This document shows positions 25,536 to 35,872 of a DNA stretch of 64,000 nt, one piece after another. The stretch covers positions 32,955,883-33,019,882 of the forward strand of contig CM038469.1 of the NCBI GenBank assembly GCA_021464415.1. Reading direction: 5' to 3'. Both the position numbers and the translations under genes were made by a program. The first letter of the stretch is position 1. Every line of letters starts with the position of its first letter. Below the pieces are notes generated by a model that was not told the origin of the DNA, made no database searches, and was given only the letters and a program-made list of their open reading frames with translations. Source of the stretch: Lonicera japonica. Its lineage: Eukaryota > Streptophyta > Magnoliopsida > Dipsacales > Caprifoliaceae.

Positions 25536-25697
25536 TGACTACAGCAAAAAGAGTGAAGTATTATACTCAAGTGCAGGCGGTCAAATTATAGTATACTTAG
25601 GGAAGTCTAAGGTCGAACCACAGGTAGGGTAAGAACTCTATTTATTTTAGGTATCTCTCTCAGAGGGAATAAGGAAAAAGAAAAGAAAAGATGATTG

Positions 25698-27741
25698 TGT
25701 GAGAACCCGCGTTCTCGACGCCCAGGGTTCCTCGTGGGCGGTGATTCCGTTGTTGATTTGAAAATCGATTTTGAAAAGAATAAGAGTTTCTAGTTTGTTT
25801 TACTAAACAAACAAAAAAGGTTTGTGTAAAAGAGACGTATTTATGGACTAAATATCCTCTTATACACAATGTATGCGAAACTAGTTGATTCGAGGGTTCG
25901 GGGATTAAGTTACGAATCGGGAAGGTGTTAGGCACCCAATTCGCCCTTTCGGTCTCTTGAGTAGGATATGCGTGTATTATAATTTAGCTCTTGCATGCTA
26001 TTGCTATTACTTTACAGCTTTTCGTGCTTACCTTAGAAACATGGATTTTGGGGTTGGGATAAAAACGATGTGTTTCCTAATTCGCCCATGATTTTGAAAA
26101 TAAGTGTGTGTGTGATTTGAAAAAATAGAGTTTGATAATAATATATGCAATGAAACAAGTGATTTTGTAAAGTATTGGGCTTTTCGGAAACTGATTCAAT
26201 GTGGAATCTTATACTCGATATGATATGAGGTGACTTGACCGATCATATACCATAGTCTATTGATTAAACCGGTATAGATGGCAGTAGTGCTCTCATAATC
26301 GAGTGTTTATCACATACACACCGCAATCTATGAGTTAGATTGGATATATAGCGATTATCGATTCCTTCGTATAACAATGCTGCTAATCCGGGCTTTTGAA
26401 AAAGTAAGAAAGTAATAATACTATTTTAGAATTGGATTAGGGTTTATTATACGCCTTTGGTTTTGAAAAAAAAATTGAAAAAGAGTTTTGAAAAGCTATC
26501 AAGTGATAGAAATTATGCAGACAAGAATATAAATTATAAAACTGACGAATAAATAAAAGAAGAGAGAGAAAATTATACCCGAGCCTCCTTGGGGGAGAGA
26601 ATAAGGGTCTCTTGGTGTGTACCACGAAATCCCCTTGATTGTTGATGAAAATAATGAATGGAGGGGGGGTCTATTTATAGTTGTCAAAATACTTGGAGAG
26701 CAAGAAAAGATATTGCAACTAGGACTCTTGGAAATTATCGCGAAGCCTTCCCACCGTTGGATCATCCTGATTTTTCGATACGTGTTGGGAATAGAACTCT
26801 TCTAGATTTTGTAAAAATTTCAGGTCGATCAGATTTCGGGAAGGTTCCCTTTCGTTCTGATTGGTACGAAGAGTTTGTGTCCGCGTAGGAAAGGTACTTA
26901 TTGTAGACAAGGTCCCTTGTTTGCACAACAAGTCAGGTTCTAACCGTTGGATCATGCTGAATGTTGGATATGTATTGCCAATATAAGTCTTCTATACTCT
27001 GTAAAAAATTGGAGACGATCAGAGTTCGGGAAGGACTCGGTCTCCTTGGCTTGGTACAAAGAGTTTGTTCCCGCGTAGGAAACGTACTTGCGTACAACAA
27101 TCTCGACAATTAAACTTCCAACCGTTGGATCATTATTTTTTTTTGATATGTTTTCCCTCCAAATAGTTTATAACTTGTGTCCAAATTTGAGGTCGATCAG
27201 AATTCTGGAAGGCCAATATTTATTTTAATTTGCTACGAAGGACATTTCGACTAGAATTGCACGATAGACAAATTGTTTCTTGATGATCCCATGTTCGACA
27301 AAGCTGAATTTTGAATATGTTCTTCCCCACAATAAGGCCTATCTACTTACCAAACTTCAAACCATTTTAACTTCGAGAAGACCTCCATTTGATCACCCAA
27401 AACAAACTCATGATTTTCTGAATTTTTGGAGATCCGACCATCGGATTGAGCTGATTTTCGAGTATACTACTCCTTATGGTAATGTCTAACAACTCTCAAA
27501 GTTTGAGGATGATCCGAAATGTGTAACTCTCCTTTCAAAAATTTCCCAGAGTTTTGACGGTTTTCGATTCCGACAATTTTCGATAATTCTGTAACTCCTC
27601 ATCCGGGGTCCTTTCAGCTTTCTTCTTTGTCCTGTATCACATGTACATAGTATATGCATCTAGGAATGCTCGTGCATGCATGCGTACTTATTTCCTTAGA
27701 TATCAGAATTCTTGTGGGGGTCGCAAAATGAGGTGTTCACA
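25698..27741 (-). repeat. 3' LTR (long form)
   Basis: 2,044 bp, bounded by TGTGAGAACC and GGTGTTCACA on the plus strand. It matches the 1,683-bp LTR at 33391-35073 along its length apart from a 361-bp excess. The excess is explained by three tandem units, each starting ACCGTTGGATCAT (26753, 26943, 27121), where the other LTR has one. A minus-strand TATAAATAG lies at 26671-26679. Open frames in it are shared with the other LTR and show no protein family. Confidence 0.9.
26753..27215. repeat. Three tandem units inside the long LTR
   Basis: ACCGTTGGATCAT starts units at 26753, 26943 and 27121, giving periods of about 190 and 178 bp. Each unit continues with a variant of GATCAGA.TTCGGGAAGG; the first two also share GAGTTTGT.TCCGCGTAGGAAA. 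The other LTR keeps only the start of unit 1 joined to the end of unit 3. Confidence 0.85.
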
Positions 27742-27765
27742 GACCCTCTCGGCCTGGGTTCTTTG
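27742..27765 (-). other. Candidate polypurine tract
   Basis: Immediately inside the left LTR, the minus strand reads GGCCGAGAGGGTC up to the LTR. It is moderately purine-rich and in the right place to prime plus-strand DNA synthesis, but it is not a long pure tract. Confidence 0.4.
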
Positions 27766-27943
27766 TGAAGCAAAAAAACCAGGACGATAACGAGAACACA
27801 ACATTTTGCGGCTCTTGCTTGAATCACAAGTGATATTTTGAAAATAATGCAATGCAAATGATGCCATGCTATGTTGCTTATCTCTCTTCTTGGGATGGAT
27901 GGGCGATGTTTGGAACATATCTTGTGCCTTGCTGTGATGTGTG

Positions 27944-29412
27944 ATCTGCGTAGAGTGGTGAGCCCCTTGCTTTAGCAAAGTGTGATAGTCGCGTAGAGGG
28001 TGAGTCCTACTTTAGAGAACTTATGAGCCGTGTAGAGGGTGAGCCCCTGCCTTAACGGGCTTTGGGAACCGTGTAGAGGGTGAGCCCCTGCCTTAACGGG
28101 ATTGGGAACCGTGTAGAGGGTGAGCCCCTGCCTTAACGGGATTTAGGAACCGTGTAGAGGGTGAGCCCCTGCCTTAACGGGATTAGGAACCATGTAGAGG
28201 GTGATCCCCTGCCTTAACGAGTTTATGAACCGTGTAGAGGGTGAGCCCCTGCTTTAACGAACTTGTGAACTGGACTGTGTGAACCGTGCTTTTGAACCGT
28301 GTAGAGGGTGAGCCCCTGCTTTAACGAACTTGTGAACCATGATTGTGAACCGTGTAGAGGGTGAGCCCCTGCTTTAATGGACTTATGAACCGTGTAGAGG
28401 GTGTGCCCCTGCTTTAACGGACTGTGTGAACCGTGTAAAGGGTGAGCCCATGCCTTAACGGGATTTGGGAACCGTGTAGAGGGTGAGCCCCTGCCTTAAC
28501 GGACTTGGGAACCGTGTAGAGGGTGAGCCCCTGCCTTAACGGGATTTAGGAACCGTGTAGAGGGTGAGCCCCTGCCTCAACGGGATTTGGGAACCGTGTA
28601 GAGGGTGAGCCCCTGCCTCAACGGGATTGGGAACTGTGTAGAGGGTGAGCCCCTGCCTCAACGGGATTGGGAACCGTGTAGAGGGTGAGCCCCTGCCTTA
28701 AAGGGATTGGGAACCGTGTAGAGGGTGACCCCCTGCCTTAATGGGATTGGAAACTGTGTATAGGGTGAGCCCCTGCCATAACGGGATTGAGAACCGTGTA
28801 GAGGGTGAGCCCCTGCCTTAACGGGTTTGTGAACCTTGCTTGTGAACCGTGTAGAGGGTGAGCCCCTACTTTAACGGACTGTGTGAACCGTGTAGAGGGT
28901 GAACCCCTACTTTAACGGACTTGTGAACCGTGTAGAGGGTGAGCCCCTGCTTTAACGGACTTGTGAACCTTGTAGAGGGTGAGCCCCTGCTTTAACGGAC
29001 TTGTGAACTGTGCTTGTGAACCGTGTAGATGGTGAGCCCCTGCTTTAACGGACTTGTGAACCGTGCTTGTGAACCGTGTAGAGGGTGAGCCCCTGCTTTA
29101 ATGGACTTGTGAACCATGCTTGTGAACCGTGTAGAGGGTGAGCCCCTGTTTTAACGGACTTGTGAACCGTGTAAAGGGTGAGCCCCTGCTTTAATGAACT
29201 GTGAACCGTGCTTGTGAACCGTGTAGAGGGTGAGCCCCTGCTTTAACGGACTTGTGAACCATGCTTGTGAACCGTGTAGAGGGTGAGCCCCTGCTTTAAC
29301 GGACTTGTGAACCATGCTTGTGAACCGTGTAGAGGGTGAGCCCCTGCTTTAACGGACTTGTGAACCGTGTAGAGGGTGAACCCCTTCTTTAACTGACTGT
29401 GTGAACCGTGTT
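27944..29412. repeat. Large minisatellite array in the retrotransposon interior
   Basis: More than 30 head-to-tail units sharing GTGTAGAGGGTGAGCCCCTG. Two unit forms are seen. The short form (about 39-42 bp) ends TTAACGGGATTTGGGAACC and dominates about 28020-28260 and 28440-28830. The longer form carries an extra GTGCTTGTGAACC segment (about 54 bp) and dominates 29000-29340. This points to separate bursts of local amplification. The array lies near the 3' LTR in element orientation, the position where Tat/Ogre elements are known to carry variable tandem repeats. Confidence 0.95.
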
Positions 29413-30477
29413 CTGTCAGTGATTCTATTATGGTATATGTTTGCTGGGGATATGATGATTGATTGTATGCTGGCTAAGAATTGATGGTATGATGATTGAT
29501 GGCCTGCTGGGGAGATAAGAATTCCTACTTGCTAGGATAAAGGCTGAGAGTTGATGATCTGCTGAGGATATGAGAACTCCCACTAGCATGGATAATGGTT
29601 GATGTTCGGGTTGATGATCTGTTACAGAAATAAGAATTTCTACTAGCTAGGATAATGGTTGAGGGTTGATGCTGAGAAGGTGAGAGTCTCTGAGAAGACA
29701 TTGAGAGAGAGTTCTGGTGTGATCTTTTTTTTTTTTGAAAAGAAGTACTTTTGGCTGGCCTCTTTCTTCTTGAGAAATGATCGAGTTGCGTTCTCTCTGT
29801 TCTCAAACCTCGTGTATGAATTTTGGACTTTGCCTCTTGCTCAGCTTCCGTGGCATTTTTTCTCTTGGCACTAGGGTGCGATTTTGCTTATTGTTTTCTG
29901 ACTTCACGAGAGAAGAATTTTTTGTGCCTGCATCATTTTCTGTTTTTCGATGCCCTTATTTCTCCTTGATTGATTGAGAGCTTTTTAATGCAGCTCTTTT
30001 TTTTTGCAAGGTCAGCAGCCTTCCTCACCCAAGCCGTAGCCCTGGCCTTTTTAGCCTAGCTGTCACTCTCGGTGTGGCTCTCGCTGCCATCTTTTTTTTT
30101 CTTTTTTTTTTAATTTTCTTTTCTTTTGGCACTGTGGAATTTATCCTCTTTTCTACTCTTTCAATTTTTTCTTGTACCCACTTTATTTTCTCTCACTTTG
30201 TCAGGTTTTTTTGAGCATCATCGTCCTTGCGATTTTGAGAATGTTTACTTTGAAAGTTCGCATTTGACATCGTCGTGCTGTGTTTGTGATTTTCGATCCG
30301 AGAACCTTTGGGAGCGTATCTTGAAGACTTCTTGGGCAGGAGAAGCTTGGCCAAAAGTCATTTTTGTGGGGGCTTGTTCCCTGTATTTTTTACGAAATCT
30401 TGTCATTCCAGTCTTTCTCTCCATCTTTCTTTGATATCCTCTCAAATGGGGCTTTTTTGGTTTTGGAGAAGGCTTGA
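29413..30477. other. Retrotransposon interior, no domain recognised
   Basis: It contains a partial repetition of GATGATCTGCTG..GATA.GA.AA.T.C.ACTAGC-type blocks (29480-29665) and T-rich tracts near 29727, 30000 and 30090. Open frames of about 65-100 codons occur on both strands, but none shows retroviral Gag or Pol motifs. Confidence 0.5.
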
Positions 30478-30830
30478 GTTTGCCTGTAGAAAAGCCTTTA
30501 GTATGTGCCTGTGAAAAGGGCTTGGGTTGGTGCCTGTAAAAGGGGCTTGGCTTGGATTGGATTGGTGCATATAGAAAGGGCTTTGAATTGGTGCATATGA
30601 AAAGGGCTTTGGATTTGCCTGTATAAAGGGCTTGGATTGGTGCCTGTAAAAAGGGCTTTGGACCGTGCCTGTAAAAAGGCTTTGATTGGTGCCTGTAGAA
30701 ATGGCTTTGATTTTGCTTGTCGAAAGGGCTTGGATTAGTGCCTGTAAAAAGGGCTTGGATTGGTGCCTGTAGAAAGGGCTTGTGAAGTGATTCGCCTCTC
30801 TAGGAGGGCTTATGAATTGACTTGCCTCTC
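30478..30830. repeat. Second tandem array, units of about 24-28 bp
   Basis: Around a dozen variants of GCCTGTAAAAAGGGCTTGGATTGGT. Units differ at several positions (TGCATATAGAAAGGGCTT, GCTTGTCGAAAGGGCTT), so it looks older than the array at 27944-29412. It lies in the same retrotransposon interior. Confidence 0.85.
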
Positions 30831-33365
30831 TGGGAAAACATGTGATCTTATCATGACGATCTGGTCAGTGATGGTGGTGTGACTAATCATCGAGGTATAT
30901 ACCAGGATGTGGTGATAAAGCCTGTCTGGTAGGCCATGGAGCTTAGTGCCTATGTATTCTTAGACTGGTGCGCGGTACACTTGTGCAAGTGTTCATGCGT
31001 ATGCACTATGCAAATGCTTCCCTAAATTTCAAGTATTCACATACTTCTTAAATCACCGCACCATCATTTTAAAAACTTAGTTTTGAAAATGTTTTGAATC
31101 TTGAATTGCCTGATTTATGAAGTATGTTACGCTATTTGAAATTATCTAAGTGTAGATGCATGCATGCAAGACCGACAATTTTCCTAGAATATAGCAACAC
31201 TAAAAAGGAAAATATTGATTTTCGGTCAATCAGTGAGTGAGTGCAAGGTGATATCGGTCATAAGAGAAATGACATGCTTCCGTCTTGGAATTCTGCTAAT
31301 CTTGCGTCATGCTTCCTTCTTGACATGTTTCTCTCTGCTTCTTGATTCTCTATGAGCTTGTTCGAGTCCATGTGCGTTGCTGCTTTTTGCTTTTACCCTC
31401 AGTCTTAGGAGGCTTACATATATGCTTCAGAGGTAGAATTTCTGATTCTAGTGATAGGACGACCATGGGGTTGTGATGGTGTGGGTTAAGCCACCTTTAG
31501 CGCAAATGATAAATGGAGAGGGTGGTCTTAGGGGAGCTGTTCATGTCTTCTTGTCGATACCCTCAGTAGATGTACCCTCGGCACCCTTAGTGTATACGAA
31601 CGATGATGGTGAGGCTAACTTTTAGGGAGCTGTTCTGGTCTTCTTGTCGATACTCTCAGTGTATATACCCTCTACACCCTCAGTGTATGCGAACAATGAT
31701 GGTGAGGCTAATCTTCGAGGAGATATTATGATCTGCATCAAGGACGGCTTGAGGATTATGGTTTTGAAGGGATTGGTTATGTTTAGGGTTCAACCAGGAG
31801 GTTTCGGGATCTTACGGAGGTGTTACAATGATTTTGGCAAGGGCACATGAAGTGGGTGGTTGATGTTGATATGAACTAGGAGGCGAATGTTAGGTGGAGC
31901 TACTGGGTCTCAAGTTTGGTTGCCTTCGGTTGGGTATGGATTTGGATTGAATTGGTTTGGTTCAGCAAGTATTCTGACAGCGATTAGGGCTCAAGATGGG
32001 CTTCGGTGGCCACTTCGTGATCCTTCATGATGGCTACAAACTGGGTCAGATCATGGATTAGATGATAGAGGTGTTCAAGGGTTAAGGTGCCACCTTCGGT
32101 TTATGGGAGAATGGGACCAGGCGGCGAACCCGCTGTATGAGAAGCTTCAATGTAATTACCCTCAGTATTCTCGACCCCGGTTTGATGAAGTAGTAGCTTG
32201 GTGTTACAATGAGGAGGCATGATCGGTGGTGAATCTGATCTCGTGAGTCGTCTAGTTTGAATCTCTAAGAGCCTAGCCAACCAGTGCCAGCAGTAGATAA
32301 TCGGAGTGTGGTAAAGAATTGAGAGAAAGAAATCGGGGATTTGACCAAAAAATCAATATTTTGCCATGGGTTGCATAATTCTCGAAAAACTATGATTTGA
32401 CAGAAAAATAAAATCGAAAATCACTTTTTGGTGATTAGCGAAAACAGACCGACGGCAACAACTTGAGAGCCCCGTGGATAGGTTTAGGGTAGGAATATGA
32501 ATTCCCGAGGTGCCCTTATAACTTTCCGATTTTTGAAATTCTTTTTTAAAAAATTCATTTTGGAAAATGACTCGGTTTTTGGAAAAAAAATTTGGAAAAC
32601 ATTTTTTGAAAATCGGGAAGTTCTCTCCTCTTAGAGTTGCTTTTCATGAAAATAATGACAGGAAAATTCTCACTAACGGGTTTTAGTGAGGGATTTCTAC
32701 GAACTGGGTTGGACAGCCTCCGGTCGTACTTGCCAAACCAAGAGTTGGTATGTATGACAAGGCCTTTTGTTCACTAATCTCACGGCTGACGGTCAAGAAA
32801 ACATGCAGAAATTCACGTGTACTAGGCTGACACATCCTATATGCAAACATGGTTGAAAAGGGTAAAGTTTAAGACTCCCTCCTATTTGGCTAGGTCTTGC
32901 TATATACCCCAAGGGCGAGTACGTGCAAGGACCTTTTGATATACATTCTGGGTACGTGAGTATTCTCGTCACTCGATATACCTCAGTTTGGTACTTGGCC
33001 AAGGAGAGTGGTCCCATGCGCTTTTGGCTAGTGTAGACCCGCAAGTCCACGGTCTAGTCACGACTTTGGTCCCTAGGTTGATAGGGTAAATTCACACTCG
33101 CGATAATGTATGATGATAGTGGGTGCGTGCAAAATAACAATTATGGAGGTATATTATGATAAGCGCATTAGAGTTTGTTCGAGTATTTTCAAATTTTATT
33201 TGTGAAAAGATTTTCCTCAAACAATTATTACAAACAAAAAAGGGAATCAAGGTATCCACCTAAATCGCATCTATGTTATCCTAGAACTAAGGCCAAAAAA
33301 GAAAACATGCAAACAAAAATAATTATCCACGCATATTCTACTCTTGTTTAGAGTCTAATCTTCTT
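30831..33365. other. Retrotransposon interior including the 5' leader region
   Basis: No gag or pol motif was recognised on either strand. A direct repeat of about 96 bp lies at 31530-31720: GGAGCTGTTC.TGTCTTCTTGTCGATA appears twice, each followed by CTCAGTGTA-type blocks and GATGGTGAGGCTAA. In minus orientation the stretch from 33365 down to about 32700 is the leader behind the primer site. Confidence 0.5.
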
Positions 33366-33369
33366 CTCA

Positions 33370-33390
33370 TATCCCCAGCAGAGTCGCCAC
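33370..33390 (-). other. Primer-binding site of the LTR retrotransposon
   Basis: Directly inside the right LTR the minus strand reads GTGGCGACTCTGCTGGGGAT. TGGCGACTC..CTGGGG is the form reported for the tRNA-Arg-type primer site of plant Ogre/Tat elements. It fixes the right LTR as the 5' LTR. Confidence 0.75.
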
Positions 33391-35073
33391 TGTGAGAACC
33401 CGCGTTCTCGACGCTCGGGGTTCCTCGTGGACGGCGATTCCGTTGTTGATTTGAAAATCGATTTTGAAAAGAATAAGAGTCGCCAGTTTGTTTTACTAAA
33501 CAAACAAAAAAGGTTTGTGTAAAAGAGACGTATTTATGGACTAAATATCATCTTATACACAATGTATGCGAAACCAGTTGATTCGAGGGTTCGGGGATTA
33601 AGTTACGAATCGGGAAGGTGTTAGGCACCCAATTCGCCCTTTCGGTCTCTTGAGTAGGATATGCGTGTGTTATAATTTAGCTCTTGCATGCTATTGCTAT
33701 TACTTTACAGCTTTTCGTGCTTACCTTAGAAACAGGGATTTTGGGGTTGGGATGAAAACGATGTGTTTCCTAATTCGCCCATGATTTTGAAAATAAGTGT
33801 GTGTGTGTGTGATTTGAAAAAATAGAGTTTGATAATAATAGATGCAATGAAACAAGTGATTTTGTAAAGTATTGGGCTTTTCGGAAACTGATTCAATGTG
33901 GAATCTTATACTCGATATGATATGAGGTGACTTGACCGATCATATACCATAGTCTATTGATTAAACCGGTATAGATGGCAGTAGTGCTCTCATAATCGAG
34001 TGTTTATCACATACACACCGCAATCTATGAGTTAGATTGGATATACAACGATTATCGATTCCTTTGTATAACAATGCCGCTAATCCGGGCTTTTGGAAAA
34101 GTAAGAAAGTAATAATACTATTTTAGAATTGGATTAGGGTTTATTATACGCCTTTGGTTTTGAAAAACAATTTGAAAAAGAGTTTTGAAAAGCTATCAAG
34201 TGATAGAAATTATGCAGACAAGAATATAAATTATAAAACTGACGAATAAATAAAAGAAGAGAGAGAAAATTATACCTGAGCCTCCTTGGGGGGAGAGAAT
34301 AAGGGTCTCTTGGTGTGTACCACGAAATCCCCTTGATTGTTGATGAAAATAATGAATGGAGGGGGGGGGGTCTATTTATAGTTGTCAAAATACTTGGAGA
34401 GCAAGAAAAGATATTGCAACTAGGACTCTTGGAAATTATCGCGAAGCCTTCCCACCGTTGGATCATCCTGATTTTTGGATACGTGTTGGGAATAGAACTC
34501 TTCTAGATTTGTAAAAATTTCAGGTCGATCAGAATTCGGGAAGGCCAATATTTATTTTAATTTGCTACGAAGGACATTTCGACTAGAATTGCACGATAGA
34601 CAAATTGTTTCTTGATGATCCCATGTTCGACAAAGCTGAATTTTGAATATGTTCTTCCCCACAATAACGCCTATCTTCTTACCAAACTTCAAACCATTTT
34701 AACTTCGAGAAGACCTCCATTTGATCACCCGAATCAAACTCATGATTTTCTGAATTTTCGGAGATTCGACCGTCGGATTGAGTTGATTTTCGAGTATGCT
34801 ACTCCTTTTGATAATGTCTAACAACTCTCAAAGTTTGAGGATGATCCAAAATCCGTAACTCTCCTTTCACAAGTTTCCAGGAGTTTTGACGGTTTTCGAT
34901 TTCGACAATTTTCGATAATTCTGTAACTCCTCATCCGGGGTCCTTTCGGCTTTCTTCTTTGACCTATATCACATGTACATAGTATATGCATCTAGGAATG
35001 CTCGTGCATGCATATGTGCCTATTTCTTTGGAGATCAGGATTCTTGTGGGAGTCGCAAAATGAGGTGTTCACA
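33391..35073 (-). repeat. 5' LTR (short form)
   Basis: 1,683 bp with the same termini as the LTR at 25698. It has one unit where the other LTR has three, and a longer G run (ten against seven near 34361). A minus-strand TATAAATAGA at 34371-34380 is the likely promoter core of the element. Confidence 0.9.
34371..34380 (-). promoter_or_regulatory. TATA box of the retrotransposon 5' LTR
   Basis: TATAAATAGA on the minus strand, followed on that strand by a C run. The same motif is at the matching place in the other LTR (26670-26679) and in the solo LTR at 50565. Confidence 0.6.
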
Positions 35074-35078
35074 GATTG

Positions 35079-35784
35079 AAATAAGGAAATAAGGAACGAA
35101 AATGAAACTAAATTAAAACTACTAACTAACTAAACTAAAACTAAAGGCAAATCTAAACTTAGGGTGCAAAAGTAAAGGGAATCCACAAATGCAAGTTATC
35201 TACTTAAAAAACTTCTTAAATGCACTAAGTGAACATGCAAATGAACTAAAAATAAACAAATCAAATAAAGCAGCGTACTAATTAAATAAATCAGAATATT
35301 AAGTGAACTTAAATCAACGAGAAACAAACGTTAGCGGTATCTGTAGTTAGAAAATACGAACTAGTTCAATCAGGTAATCCAAATCTAAATTAACTAGAAA
35401 ACGGGCCAAAAAAACAAGCAGGGATCGATCCTCATCATGTGGGGATCGATCCTGTTGTGGGGATCAATCCTCACGTGGGGATTGATCATCATGTATTTTT
35501 ATATTATACTAAAAAGTCGGATATAATTATTTAATTATATCCATAAAACAATCCCACATATCCCTATCTCAATGGTATAAGAAAATTTACTGAGATAAAT
35601 AATCCTCGGAATATCCATTTTCAACTAATAGCAAACATGCGATATGATAAAGTTATTCTATCGCACCTTCTTTATCTTACAAGTCAACTGCACCTAGGAT
35701 TCTAGAGAAGAGGGGAGAAGATATATTTATGGAAATAAATAATAAATCGAGTTCTTATTGGATCTAGATTCTTAATTAGCGTAC

Positions 35785-35820
<36 letters not shown>

Positions 35821-35872
35821 AATCTCATAATTAATTAAGTGACCGTTGTCATCATTCGGCAACCTAGCGCTC
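35079..35872. other. Older repeat interrupted by the LTR retrotransposon, no gene seen
   Basis: The sequence on either side of the retrotransposon (25536-25697 and 35074 onward) appears to belong together. AGGGAATAAGGAAAAAG precedes the insertion and ATTGAAATAAGGAAATAAGG follows it. GGGGATCGATCCT-type blocks recur four times at 35421-35490. A TCTA microsatellite occupies about 35786-35821. No gene was found. Confidence 0.4.
35786..35821 (+). repeat. TCTA microsatellite
   Basis: About nine uninterrupted TCTA units. Confidence 0.9.

Larger units (their letters stand above)
25693..35078 (-). mobile_element. Complete non-autonomous LTR retrotransposon, Tat/Ogre-like
   Basis: The element proper spans 25698-35073; GATTG flanks it on both sides (25693-25697 and 35074-35078) as a 5-bp target duplication. 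Both LTRs begin TGTGAGAACC and end GGTGTTCACA on the plus strand. A primer-binding site next to the right LTR and long tandem arrays next to the left LTR set the orientation as minus. The 5.65-kb interior has no recognisable Gag, protease, reverse transcriptase, RNase H or integrase, so it must depend on proteins from a relative. The TGGCGACTC-type primer site and tandem repeats near the 3' LTR are known traits of plant Tat/Ogre Ty3-gypsy elements. The two LTRs differ at few positions outside one length change, suggesting a fairly recent insertion. It interrupts an older repeat. Confidence 0.88.

Noticed and set aside
27944..29412. Regular array with repeats and variable spacers, superficially CRISPR-like
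   Set aside because: Spacers are short variants of each other rather than unique sequences, there are no cas genes, and the array lies inside an LTR retrotransposon of a plant.
32793..33050. 85-residue open frame near the primer-binding site, considered as a Gag start
   Set aside because: No Gag motif, ends quickly, and lies where an untranslated leader is expected.
34134..34466. 110-residue minus-strand open frame, also present as shorter frames at 26437-26765
   Set aside because: It lies in both LTRs of the retrotransposon; the copies differ by frame-changing G-run length, and no protein family is recognised.
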